Assembly: GCA_015490675.1 (NCBI GenBank)
Contig: WFXI01000277.1
Location: 1-12,322 of the forward strand
Length of the DNA: 12,322 nt
Source of the DNA: Hydrogenothermaceae bacterium
GTDB taxonomy: Bacteria; Aquificota; Aquificia; Aquificales; Hydrogenothermaceae
Direction of reading: 5' to 3'
Shown here: positions 6,640 to 12,322 of the stretch, piece after piece
Layout: every line of letters starts with the position of its first letter
How positions within the stretch are numbered: the stretch's first letter is position 1
Program-made: the position numbers and the translations under genes
The notes under the pieces: model-generated
The model's input: the letters and a program-made list of their open reading frames with translations, nothing else
The model's database searches: none
What the model was told of the DNA's origin: nothing

Positions 6640-7718
6640 TGAATAAAACAGTAATTACCAAGCTTGAGAATATAAAAGAAAAATTTAAAGAGCTTGAAGC
6701 AAAACTTTCTGCTCCTGAGGTTGTAAGTAATCCTAAAAAACTTCAGGAGCTTGCAAAAGAACATAAAGAGCTTGGTAATATTGTTAAACTTTATGATGAA
6801 TATAAAAAGACTGAAAAAGAAATCAAAGATACAAAAGAACTTTTATCTGAAACAACAGATGAAGAAATGAAAGCCCTTGCAGAAGAAGAATTAGAAGGGC
6901 TAAAGAAAAAATTAGAAAAGTTAGAAAAGGAAATAGAAATAGCTTTACTTCCTAAAGACCCAAATGATGATAAAAATGTAATTTTAGAAATCAGACAAGG
7001 TGCAGGTGGAGAAGAAGCTGCATTATTTGCAGGTGAACTTTTTAGAATGTATCAAAGATATGCAGAAAGAAATGGCTGGAAAGTTGAAGTTTTAAGTATA
7101 CACCCAACAGATAGAGGTGGTATAAAAGAAGTTATTGCTTTGATAAAAGGACATGGTGCCTATTCAAAACTTAAGTATGAAAGTGGAGTTCACAGAGTTC
7201 AAAGGGTTCCAGAAACAGAAAGTTCAGGTAGAATACATACTTCAACAGCTACAGTTGCAGTTTTACCAGAAGCAGAAGAAGTTGATATAGAAATAAAACC
7301 AGAAGATTTAAAAATTGAAACGATGAGAGCTTCTGGAGCTGGTGGTCAGCATGTAAATACAACAGATTCGGCAGTTAGAATTACCCATATTCCAACAGGG
7401 ATAGTTGTATCCTGTCAGGATGAAAGATCTCAGATACAAAATAGAGCTAAGGCAATGCAAATTTTAAGGGCAAGATTAAAAGACTACTATGACAGAATAG
7501 AAAGAGAAAAAATAGAAAAAGAAAGAAAATCTCAGGTTGGAACTGGAGATAGAAGTGAAAAAATAAGAACTTACAACTTCCCTCAAAACAGAGTTACAGA
7601 CCACAGGATAGGTTATACTTCACATAGAATCCATGAAATTTTAGATGGTGAATTAGACGAAATCATAGAACAACTTGCTTTAAAAGAGCAAGAAGAAAAA
7701 TTAAAGTCTCTAACATAG
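6639..7718 (+). CDS. prfA: Peptide chain release factor 1
   Basis: RF1 recognises UAA and UAG stop codons and triggers peptide release. The 359-residue protein has the helical N-terminal domain (about 1-110), then GAGGEEAALFAGELFRMY. The stop-recognition tripeptide is PET at 191-193 within VHRVQRVPETESSGRIHTS, the PxT form of RF1 rather than the SPF of RF2. The catalytic GGQ is at 235-237 in ASGAGGQHVN. It ends in a Lys/Glu-rich helix. The ATG shares a base with the rpmE stop, so the pair is translationally coupled. In many bacteria prmC, which methylates the GGQ glutamine, follows prfA; here a tRNA gene follows instead. Confidence 0.97.
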   Translation: MNKTVITKLENIKEKFKELEAKLSAPEVVSNPKKLQELAKEHKELGNIVKLYDEYKKTEKEIKDTKELLSETTDEEMKALAEEELEGLKKKLEKLEKEIEIALLPKDPNDDKNVILEIRQGAGGEEAALFAGELFRMYQRYAERNGWKVEVLSIHPTDRGGIKEVIALIKGHGAYSKLKYESGVHRVQRVPETESSGRIHTSTATVAVLPEAEEVDIEIKPEDLKIETMRASGAGGQHVNTTDSAVRITHIPTGIVVSCQDERSQIQNRAKAMQILRARLKDYYDRIEREKIEKERKSQVGTGDRSEKIRTYNFPQNRVTDHRIGYTSHRIHEILDGELDEIIEQLALKEQEEKLKSLT

Positions 7719-7730
7719 CCACTCTTATTT

Positions 7731-7807
7731 GCGCCCGTAGCTCAATTGGATAGAGCACGTGACTACGGATCACGAGGTTGCAGGTTCGACTCCTGCCGGG
7801 CGCGCCA
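7731..7807 (+). tRNA. tRNA-Arg, anticodon ACG, CCA encoded
   Basis: A complete 77-base cloverleaf can be drawn. The acceptor 7731-7737 pairs with 7797-7803; the D stem is 7740-7743 with 7753-7756; the anticodon stem 7758-7762 pairs with 7770-7774 around the loop CTACGGA; the T stem 7780-7784 pairs with 7792-7796 around TTCGACT. The discriminator base is G7804 and CCA is encoded at 7805-7807. The anticodon ACG (7765-7767) reads arginine CGN codons and is normally edited to ICG by TadA. It starts 12 bases after the prfA stop with no clear promoter between, so it is likely cut out of the prfA transcript. The GC-rich stems stand out from the AT-rich surroundings, as expected of a thermophile. Confidence 0.98.
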
Positions 7808-7814
7808 CTGAAAT

Positions 7815-7842
7815 TTGCAAAAAGTTTAAAAACTATTATATT
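7815..7842 (+). promoter_or_regulatory. Promoter candidate for the YtxH-like gene
   Basis: TTGCAA (7815-7820) and TATATT (7837-7842) are separated by 16 bases, a plausible sigma-70-type pair 25 bases upstream of the ATG at 7868. The match is moderate and the surrounding sequence is AT-rich, so chance is possible. Confidence 0.35.
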
Positions 7843-7867
7843 TAAAAGAAAAAACAAGGAGGGACTT

Positions 7868-8161
7868 ATGAAAAAAAATGCTTTACTTTTAATTATTGGT
7901 TCTCTAATAGGTGCAGTAGGAACTTATGTTGCTCTAAACAAAAAAGAGGAAATTTTAAAGAAACTTTCGGAAATTGAAGAAACTTTAAAAGAAGCACAAT
8001 TAACAGAAAAGGTTAAAACTTCTATTAGTGAAGCAGTTGATAAGCTAAAAACTTTAGTTTCAAAAGGCGAAACCCTTTCTGAAGAAGAGAAAACAAAAAC
8101 TCTTCAAGAAGTAGAAGAAAAAATTAAAAAACTAGAGGAAGCAATCGAAACTGAAAGTTAA
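7868..8161 (+). CDS. Small single-pass membrane protein with coiled coil, YtxH-like layout
   Basis: This protein of 97 residues has one N-terminal transmembrane helix (about 5-23, LLLIIGSLIGAVGTYVAL with glycines spaced as in helix-packing motifs). A long charged Lys/Glu-rich helix fills nearly all the rest, probably a coiled coil in the cytoplasm. This layout resembles YtxH-domain proteins of Gram-positive bacteria, but sequence alone does not prove homology. The start is ATG 7868, after AAGGAGGG (7857-7863). The frame stays open upstream to 7778, but that part overlaps the tRNA and is not coding. A promoter candidate lies just upstream and a hairpin follows, so it may be a single-gene unit. 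No function is assigned. Confidence 0.75.
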   Translation: MKKNALLLIIGSLIGAVGTYVALNKKEEILKKLSEIEETLKEAQLTEKVKTSISEAVDKLKTLVSKGETLSEEEKTKTLQEVEEKIKKLEEAIETES

Positions 8162-8174
8162 TTGTAAATCTACA

Positions 8175-8201
8175 CTGTGCCTTTTTGGCACGGCATTTTT
8201 T
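8175..8201 (+). terminator. Terminator-like hairpin after the YtxH-like gene
   Basis: CTGTGCC (8175-8181) pairs with GGCACGG (8187-8193), with one T-G pair, around a five-T loop; CA and six T follow. It resembles a weak intrinsic terminator, with two bases between stem and T-tract. It lies within the open frame that leads into the YihY-family gene, so both cannot be fully functional as drawn unless that gene starts downstream. Confidence 0.5.
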
Positions 8202-8270
8202 AAATCAGTCTTAGATTTTTTCTTAAAAGGGTTTGGTTTTTATAGTGCTGGAGTTAGTTTATATACTTTA

Positions 8271-9032
8271 ATGTCAATTCTTCCATTATTTATAGTAATA
8301 ACTGTGATAGTTTCTCATATTGCTATATTAAATCAAGAAATATTAAATTCAATTTTTCAAAAGCTATTCCCAACAAATGTAGAGAAGTTTTTTAACTTTA
8401 TAAATCAAATATCTAATAAAAGTGCAGTTTTTGGAATTTTTAGTTTTTTACTGTCTTTTTATTTTGCCTCAAGAATATTTGGAGCTCTTCACACAGCAAT
8501 TAATCACGTATTTGAAAAAGAAGATGTACCTTTAAAAAGAGTAGCCCTAATTCAGGTATTTGGAGTTCCTGTTTTTATAATTTCTTTAATTTTTATCTAT
8601 ATTGCTTCTTTTTTTATAAATATTTTTATAGATTTTGTAGTTTCAACAACTTTATGGGAATATATTAATTCATTATTTTCTAAAGTAAAATTAAATTTTG
8701 TCTTAAGTTTAATTACTGATATAACAAAAATTGTTGATACAATAACATTTTTTACAATAGTATTCCTTATCTACAGATATTTTATACCTGAAAAAGTACC
8801 ACTAAAAAATGTGTTAATTACATCAATTTTTATAAGTGTTTTACTTGTAATCGTAAAGTTTGGGTTTGGGGTTTATATTACCTTTGCATCTAAAACAAAT
8901 CCTATATATGGTTCTTTGTCAGGAGTTTTTGCATTTATAGCTTGGATTTTTATTACTTACAATATAATTCTTATTGGAGCACGGACTATTTATTATTTAG
9001 AAAAAACTAAAACTCAAAGTCAAGGTCATTAA
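8271..9032 (+). CDS. YihY/BrkB-family inner-membrane protein, true start upstream or lost
   Basis: The protein is a polytopic membrane protein of the YihY/BrkB family (once called ribonuclease BN or virulence factor BrkB), of unknown molecular function. From ATG 8271 it gives 253 residues. Six hydrophobic segments and the family patterns are visible: YTLMSILPL at the start, a central SRIFGALHTAINHVFEKE segment, then IYRYFIPEKVPLKN and a terminal NPIYGSLSGVFAFIAWIFIT with ILIGAR. The conserved first helix clearly begins earlier: translation in frame from about 8199 gives FFKSVLDFFLKGFGFYSAG before MSILPL, restoring a family-like length. No ATG, GTG or TTG lies in frame between the stop at 8133-8135 and 8271; CTG at 8151 or 8175 are the only near-cognate options of note. 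The 3' end overlaps the minus-strand hydrolase by 26 bases. Confidence 0.8.
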   Translation: MSILPLFIVITVIVSHIAILNQEILNSIFQKLFPTNVEKFFNFINQISNKSAVFGIFSFLLSFYFASRIFGALHTAINHVFEKEDVPLKRVALIQVFGVPVFIISLIFIYIASFFINIFIDFVVSTTLWEYINSLFSKVKLNFVLSLITDITKIVDTITFFTIVFLIYRYFIPEKVPLKNVLITSIFISVLLVIVKFGFGVYITFASKTNPIYGSLSGVFAFIAWIFITYNIILIGARTIYYLEKTKTQSQGH

Positions 9033-9924
9033 AAATTTTATAAATATTTTTGTTATGAAATTCTTTAAACATAGGATAATTTCTCCATTTTGTATCGCTT
9101 AATTTTTCTTTAATTTCATCGTAAAACAGTCCTTCATCTTTAAGTTTTGATATTTTGTTTCTTAAAAAAGATATATATTCATAAGTAAAATCTATAGCAT
9201 TCTTGTCTAAAGGCTTATTATGCCCATTATAAATTTTAGAAATTTCCATTGTTTTTAGATTATCTAAAACTTTTAGCCAGTTTTTGCTATTTGAATGACT
9301 ATCTCCTACGAAAGGAATTCTATTATAAAAAACAATATCTCCTACAAATATTTCTTTTGTTTTTGGGAGATATACAATTACATCTGTATGAGTATGAGCG
9401 TTTGGTAAAGGTATAATTTCTAAAATAGTAGTACCAGCTTTTATGGTAGTTTTTTTGTTTAAAGGGATGTCTATGTTTCTAAATTTAACATTTTTAAATA
9501 AATTATTAAAATTTTTATTGAGCATATCCTTGTAGTTTTCTAAGTTTCCATTTTGTATATCTTCTTGTAAATTTTTATGGGCTATAATTTTTGCTTCCTT
9601 ATAAGCAGACATTCCAAATGAGTGGTCAAGATGATAATGGGTTATTATTAAGTATTTAATAGGTAAATTTTTTATTTTTTTAAGCTTATTTATAAATTCT
9701 GTTGCTAATTTTGGAGTTGAAAGACTATCTACGACTATCCATCCTTCATTTGTTAAAATTCCGTATGAGTTTGAAATAAAACCTTTGTTTTCTTTTGATG
9801 GGAATCCTGTTTTACCAAAAGTAGCATAGACATTATTTGAAACTTTCTCTATTTCTAGAGCAAAAGAATTTATAACTGATGTTAATAGCATAATATATAT
9901 AATTAATAATTTTTTATTAACCAT
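9007..9924 (-). CDS. Secreted metallo-beta-lactamase-fold hydrolase, SoxH / quinoprotein-relay type
   Basis: This 305-residue zinc hydrolase carries a signal peptide (about 1-22: Lys-rich start, hydrophobic core, SFA before Leu23), so it acts in the periplasm. The metal ligands of the fold are all present: THYHLDH gives His96, His98, Asp100 and His101; AHTHTD gives His177; GDIVF gives Asp196; and YNGHNKP gives His235. The spacing and the wording around HTxxD and VGD resemble the SoxH-related and quinoprotein-relay metallohydrolases found near sulfur oxidation or PQQ-enzyme genes. That subfamily call is inference, and no sox gene is nearby. After about residue 240 comes a helical C-terminal tail of about 65 residues. 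A ribosome site AAGGGG lies about 12 bases before the ATG. The gene overlaps the YihY-family gene tail to tail and diverges from the next gene. Confidence 0.88.
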   Translation of the reverse strand: MVNKKLLIIYIMLLTSVINSFALEIEKVSNNVYATFGKTGFPSKENKGFISNSYGILTNEGWIVVDSLSTPKLATEFINKLKKIKNLPIKYLIITHYHLDHSFGMSAYKEAKIIAHKNLQEDIQNGNLENYKDMLNKNFNNLFKNVKFRNIDIPLNKKTTIKAGTTILEIIPLPNAHTHTDVIVYLPKTKEIFVGDIVFYNRIPFVGDSHSNSKNWLKVLDNLKTMEISKIYNGHNKPLDKNAIDFTYEYISFLRNKISKLKDEGLFYDEIKEKLSDTKWRNYPMFKEFHNKNIYKIFNDLDFEF

Positions 9925-9939
9925 ATTAATAAAAACCCC

Positions 9940-9968
9940 TTGACTTTGATTTTATACCCATTTAAAAT
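9940..9968 (+). promoter_or_regulatory. Promoter for the 138-residue hypothetical gene
   Basis: TTGACT (9940-9945) and TAAAAT (9963-9968) are spaced by exactly 17 bases, a good sigma-70-type match, predicting a start near 9975 and an untranslated leader of about 70 bases before ATG 10044. Confidence 0.6.
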
Positions 9969-9978
9969 TATCACCAAA
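9951..9978 (-). promoter_or_regulatory. Promoter candidate for the secreted hydrolase
   Basis: On the minus strand TATAAA (9956-9951) is preceded by TTTGGT (9978-9973) at 16 bases. The -35 is weak. It overlaps the plus-strand promoter, so the two would compete for polymerase. Confidence 0.35.
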
Positions 9979-10043
9979 CTAATTTATATGCAATATAAAA
10001 ACAATATTAAAATATAAAAATATATATAAAGAGGTAGGTTCTG

Positions 10044-10460
10044 ATGATTTTAACAGCTATAAAAGACTTGTTTACTTCTAAAAAGCACTATTCAGAAGAT
10101 TTAGAAAAATCCTTCACCCTTTTAGGCACTTATAATGTTATTATCCGTGTAAAAAAATGGAGTTTAAATGAATATACCCTTTTTATCATATTTAAAAATG
10201 CAAGCAAAACAGATATTGCCCAATCCCCAATAAAATTTGTTGAGGAGTTTTTTAAGCCTAAAATTAAGAATTTCTTTGAAAAGTTTGGGGTAAAAATTTC
10301 TGATGACAATATAGAGGTTGATTGTAAAGAAAGAAGAGACCTTTACATTATGATAAAAATTGATGAAGAAGAGAAAAATATTATTGAGAAGAACTTTCAG
10401 CTATTAGAAAAAGTAGTTGGGGAGGTTGTAGGGAGCTGGAGGGAAGGGCTACTTGTTTAG
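10044..10460 (+). CDS. Hypothetical protein, 138 residues
   Basis: The family is not recognised. The protein is soluble-looking, with no signal peptide or membrane helix. Its pattern alternates strands and helices: a possible helix at 1-30, strands around YNVIIRVKKW and YTLFIIFKN, a helix IKFVEEFFKPKIKNFFEKFG, strands NIEVDC and LYIMIKID, and a C-terminal helix EKNIIEKNFQLLEKVVGEVV. Such an alpha/beta layout is common and gives no function. The gene has a credible promoter at 9940-9968 and a GAGGT ribosome site (10031-10035) eight bases before the ATG, so it looks real and independently expressed. Its last codons form the left side and loop of its terminator, and the stop TAG lies in the right arm. 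It stands alone between the divergent hydrolase and the convergent stress-protein gene. Confidence 0.75.
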   Translation: MILTAIKDLFTSKKHYSEDLEKSFTLLGTYNVIIRVKKWSLNEYTLFIIFKNASKTDIAQSPIKFVEEFFKPKIKNFFEKFGVKISDDNIEVDCKERRDLYIMIKIDEEEKNIIEKNFQLLEKVVGEVVGSWREGLLV

Positions 10461-10475
10461 CCCTCTTTTATTTTT
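10445..10475 (+). terminator. Intrinsic terminator overlapping the end of the hypothetical gene
   Basis: AGGGCTA (10445-10451) pairs perfectly with TAGCCCT (10458-10464) around a six-base loop, followed by CTTTTATTTTT. The hairpin contains the last coding triplets and the stop codon of the upstream gene. In the opposite direction there is no T-run after the stem, so it serves the plus strand only. Confidence 0.85.
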
Positions 10476-11208
10476 ATCTTAAAAGTAAGTTTACTTTTGT
10501 TTTTAGTTTGTAATTCTCTCTATCTGTTATTAAAACATCTATTTCATTTTCTTCTAAAAAAGTTTCAATATTTCCTTTGCAATCTAAAGGAATATCTACC
10601 AGATTAATTTTTAGTTGATTATCTGAAATTTGTTTGCTGTTTATTAACGATATTTGATTTAAATTTAAAGCTTTTGCAAAGTTTACCCCAAAATTAATTA
10701 TAGTTTCATCCTGAGAAAATATAGCTATATCTTCTATAGGTTTAAATTCTTCATCTGTTAGCATCACAGGACATTTTGAATGTTTAACAATATAATCTGC
10801 AGTTGTTCCAAAAATAAATTCTGTTAAATTTTTATGTCTTCCGTGTTTACCAATTATTAATAAATCTTCTGGGTCTGCTAAATCTACAAGTTCTTTATGA
10901 GGGATTCCAAAAACCTGTGCTATAGAACAATCTCCTCCTTTTTCTCTACATTCTTTTGCAAAAGTATCTAACAGAACTTTTCCCTTTTGGTCTAAAGCTT
11001 CTTTAACTTTTTCTGTTAGATTATCGTATTCGGAAAATCCTAAAGCTCCTGCAATGTCTTCTAAAAATGCTCCTTCTATTAATCTAACATCAACAATATG
11101 AGCTCCAATTACTGGTCTTTTTAAAACTTTTGATAGATAAATTCCATACTCGCTTGCAATAATGGAGTTTTTAGAACCATCAATTCCTACTAATATTCTG
11201 TTAAACAT
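10474..11208 (-). CDS. Tandem universal stress protein with degenerate second domain
   Basis: This 244-residue soluble protein carries one complete UspA domain (about 1-151) and a second, shortened copy (about 155-244). The first has the start RILVGIDGS with the ATP-contacting Asp10, a middle GIPHKELVDLA, and the nucleotide loop around Gly120-x2-Gly123 and Gly134-Thr135. Ten residues lie between the second and third glycine, against the usual nine. It ends KCPVML. The second copy keeps DIAIFSQDETIINFGVNFAKAL and the strand IDVLITDRE but stops before any glycine loop, so it probably cannot bind ATP that way. The gene starts with ATG inside the end of the cation transporter gene (8-base overlap), with GAGGG before it, so the two are translationally coupled. 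A regulatory partnership with the transporter is an inference from this layout. Confidence 0.88.
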   Translation of the reverse strand: MFNRILVGIDGSKNSIIASEYGIYLSKVLKRPVIGAHIVDVRLIEGAFLEDIAGALGFSEYDNLTEKVKEALDQKGKVLLDTFAKECREKGGDCSIAQVFGIPHKELVDLADPEDLLIIGKHGRHKNLTEFIFGTTADYIVKHSKCPVMLTDEEFKPIEDIAIFSQDETIINFGVNFAKALNLNQISLINSKQISDNQLKINLVDIPLDCKGNIETFLEENEIDVLITDRENYKLKTKVNLLLR

Positions 11209-12322
11209 TTTTATTCCCCTCTTTTTGTTTATATTCTTTCCAAGAATTTATTAACTGATTTAAAGCTTCTTCTATATCTTCTAAATTAGTTTCCCAGACC
11301 ATTATACTTGATTTTACAATCTGCCATCTTACTTCAAAATCTTCTGGATGGTTTTTAGAAATAACTATATCTATTCCTAGTTTTGTTAAAATGTCTCCTA
11401 TTTCCTTTTCATTTGGGTTAACTTTTAGTTCAAAAGTCTTTTCTGCACAGCAATCTTTTGAAATATCATAAATTTCTATCTTAGTAGCACTTGAAAAATC
11501 TTTCAATTTTTTATTTTCATCTGTCAGTATTGCAACTCTTAATCCTTCCTGCCTAGCTGGCTCGTAATGTATAGATACAGAGTCTATGTTTGGGATTTTT
11601 TCTTTTATTTCTCTTTCTATTTCATCCACAGTTTTGTGGGTTTCCCTTAAAGAATAGTTATGCATTACAAGTTCAAGTTCTAAAAACTTATGGCTTCCAG
11701 CAGAACGACCTCTGATTTTTTTTATTTCCATTACAGATGGCTTTTCATAAATAATCTGTTTTATTTGTTCTATTTCTTCTTTGCTTAAAGAAACATCTAA
11801 AAGCATTTTTATTCCATTACTAAATATTTCCCAACCACTATGAACAATAAATAGTGCAACGACTGCAGCAGCATATTTGTCTATTTCATATCCAAATAAT
11901 GTCCCAATTAAGCCTATGATTACAACAACAGAAGATAGAAAGTCAGCCCATATGTGTTCAGCATCTGCTTTTAATGTAGGTGAATTTAGTTTTTCAGCAG
12001 CTTTTAACTCAAATCTTGAATAAATAAAAGTTGCAAGCATAGTTATAACCATTACACCAATTGCATACTCAACATATCTAATTTCTCTTTTTTCTTCAGA
12101 GAAAAAAGCTTCTTTTAAGATTTCATAAGCAGTAAAAAATAAAAACATTCCAATAATTACAGATGCTATATTTTCTACTTTGTATAGTCCATAAGGGAAA
12201 TTTTCAGCCTTTATAGATGAAATTTTCACACTAATTAAAGATATTCCAGAAACAACAAGGTCAGATAGAGAATGAATAGCTTCTGCCATTAAAGCTAAAC
12301 TACCTGTGATAACAGCAAATAT
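11201..12322 (-). CDS. Cation diffusion facilitator with C-terminal NifX-like (DIM-Co) domain, 5' end outside window
   Basis: This metal/proton antiporter of the CDF family exports divalent cations from the cytoplasm. The frame runs open to the window edge, so the start and first helix are missing; 373 residues are visible. Helix 2 carries GSLALMAEAIHSLSD with His17 and Asp21 (visible numbering), and helix 5 carries His123 and Asp127 in AEHIWAD. Together they give the HxxxD/HxxxD site of zinc-type members. The loop motif reads FPYGLYKVE, with Leu where His is usual. The cytoplasmic dimer domain follows (about 178-255), with His211, His229 and IHYEP at its end. Residues about 260-356 form an extra domain (LRVAILTDEN, TKIEIYDISKDCC, EIGDILTKLGIDIVIS) that resembles the DIM-Co/NifX fold. 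The transporter call is firm and the extra domain call is moderate. Confidence 0.92.
   Translation of the reverse strand: MFAVITGSLALMAEAIHSLSDLVVSGISLISVKISSIKAENFPYGLYKVENIASVIIGMFLFFTAYEILKEAFFSEEKREIRYVEYAIGVMVITMLATFIYSRFELKAAEKLNSPTLKADAEHIWADFLSSVVVIIGLIGTLFGYEIDKYAAAVVALFIVHSGWEIFSNGIKMLLDVSLSKEEIEQIKQIIYEKPSVMEIKKIRGRSAGSHKFLELELVMHNYSLRETHKTVDEIEREIKEKIPNIDSVSIHYEPARQEGLRVAILTDENKKLKDFSSATKIEIYDISKDCCAEKTFELKVNPNEKEIGDILTKLGIDIVISKNHPEDFEVRWQIVKSSIMVWETNLEDIEEALNQLINSWKEYKQKEGNKNV

Noticed and set aside
7674..7692. CTTGCT...AGCAAG inverted repeat near the end of prfA
   Set aside because: It lies within conserved coding sequence, has a short stem and no T-tract, and is likely chance.
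7663..7857. Minus-strand open frame across the tRNA
   Set aside because: It reads the antisense of tRNA-Arg and the end of prfA; such tRNA-antisense frames are a common annotation artefact.
7778..7867. Upstream extension of the YtxH-like gene to an ATG at 7778
   Set aside because: These codons lie within the tRNA and its trailer. A proper ribosome site and hydrophobic N-terminus begin at 7868.
9031..9055. A/T-only hairpin after the YihY-family gene as a terminator
   Set aside because: The stem has no G-C pairs and would be unstable, especially in a thermophile.

Overview
The window is an AT-rich bacterial chromosome segment made mostly of core genes. The c subunit of ATP synthase with a cleavable signal peptide, a split ATP synthase locus, a metallo-hydrolase resembling the SoxH branch and the overall AT-rich coding style suggest a thermophilic Aquificota member, most likely Hydrogenothermaceae (Sulfurihydrogenibium-like). 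This assignment is inference from gene character; no marker gene proves it. No CRISPR array, insertion sequence, prophage or integrase was seen, and no stretch above about 300 bases lacks a gene.

Region 1-1366: the end of an F0 ATP synthase locus. It holds atpB (5' end outside the window), a small degenerate universal-stress-protein-like gene, and atpE with a very strong Shine-Dalgarno, closed by a hairpin plus T-tract. Region 1300-5070: the conserved rpmH-rnpA-yidD-yidC-mnmE cluster, which covers ribosomal protein L34, RNase P protein, the YidD/YidC membrane insertion pair and the tRNA wobble-uridine GTPase MnmE. rnpA was recognised by its product even though it has no ATG, GTG or TTG start. 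Region 5096-7807: rho-rpmE-prfA, followed 12 bases later by tRNA-Arg(ACG). Together these two blocks form a same-strand run of translation, RNA-processing and termination genes, from L34 to release factor 1.

Region 7808-9032: a small single-pass membrane protein of YtxH-like layout, a terminator-like hairpin, then a YihY/BrkB-family membrane protein whose first conserved helix begins upstream of any canonical start codon. Region 9007-10476: a secreted metallo-beta-lactamase-fold hydrolase on the minus strand, tail-to-tail overlapping the YihY gene, and divergent from an unrecognised 138-residue protein that ends inside its own terminator.

Region 10474-12322 (minus strand): a two-gene unit overlapping by 8 bases. 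It encodes a cation diffusion facilitator with an extra C-terminal domain resembling the NifX/NifB-type dinitrogenase iron-molybdenum cofactor (DIM-Co) fold, followed by a tandem universal stress protein with a degenerate second half. The items most worth a second look are this transporter-sensor-like fusion and its stress-protein partner, the nested RNA structure with terminator just upstream of rpmH, the missing start codons of rnpA and the YihY gene, and the stress-protein-like gene lodged between atpB and atpE.
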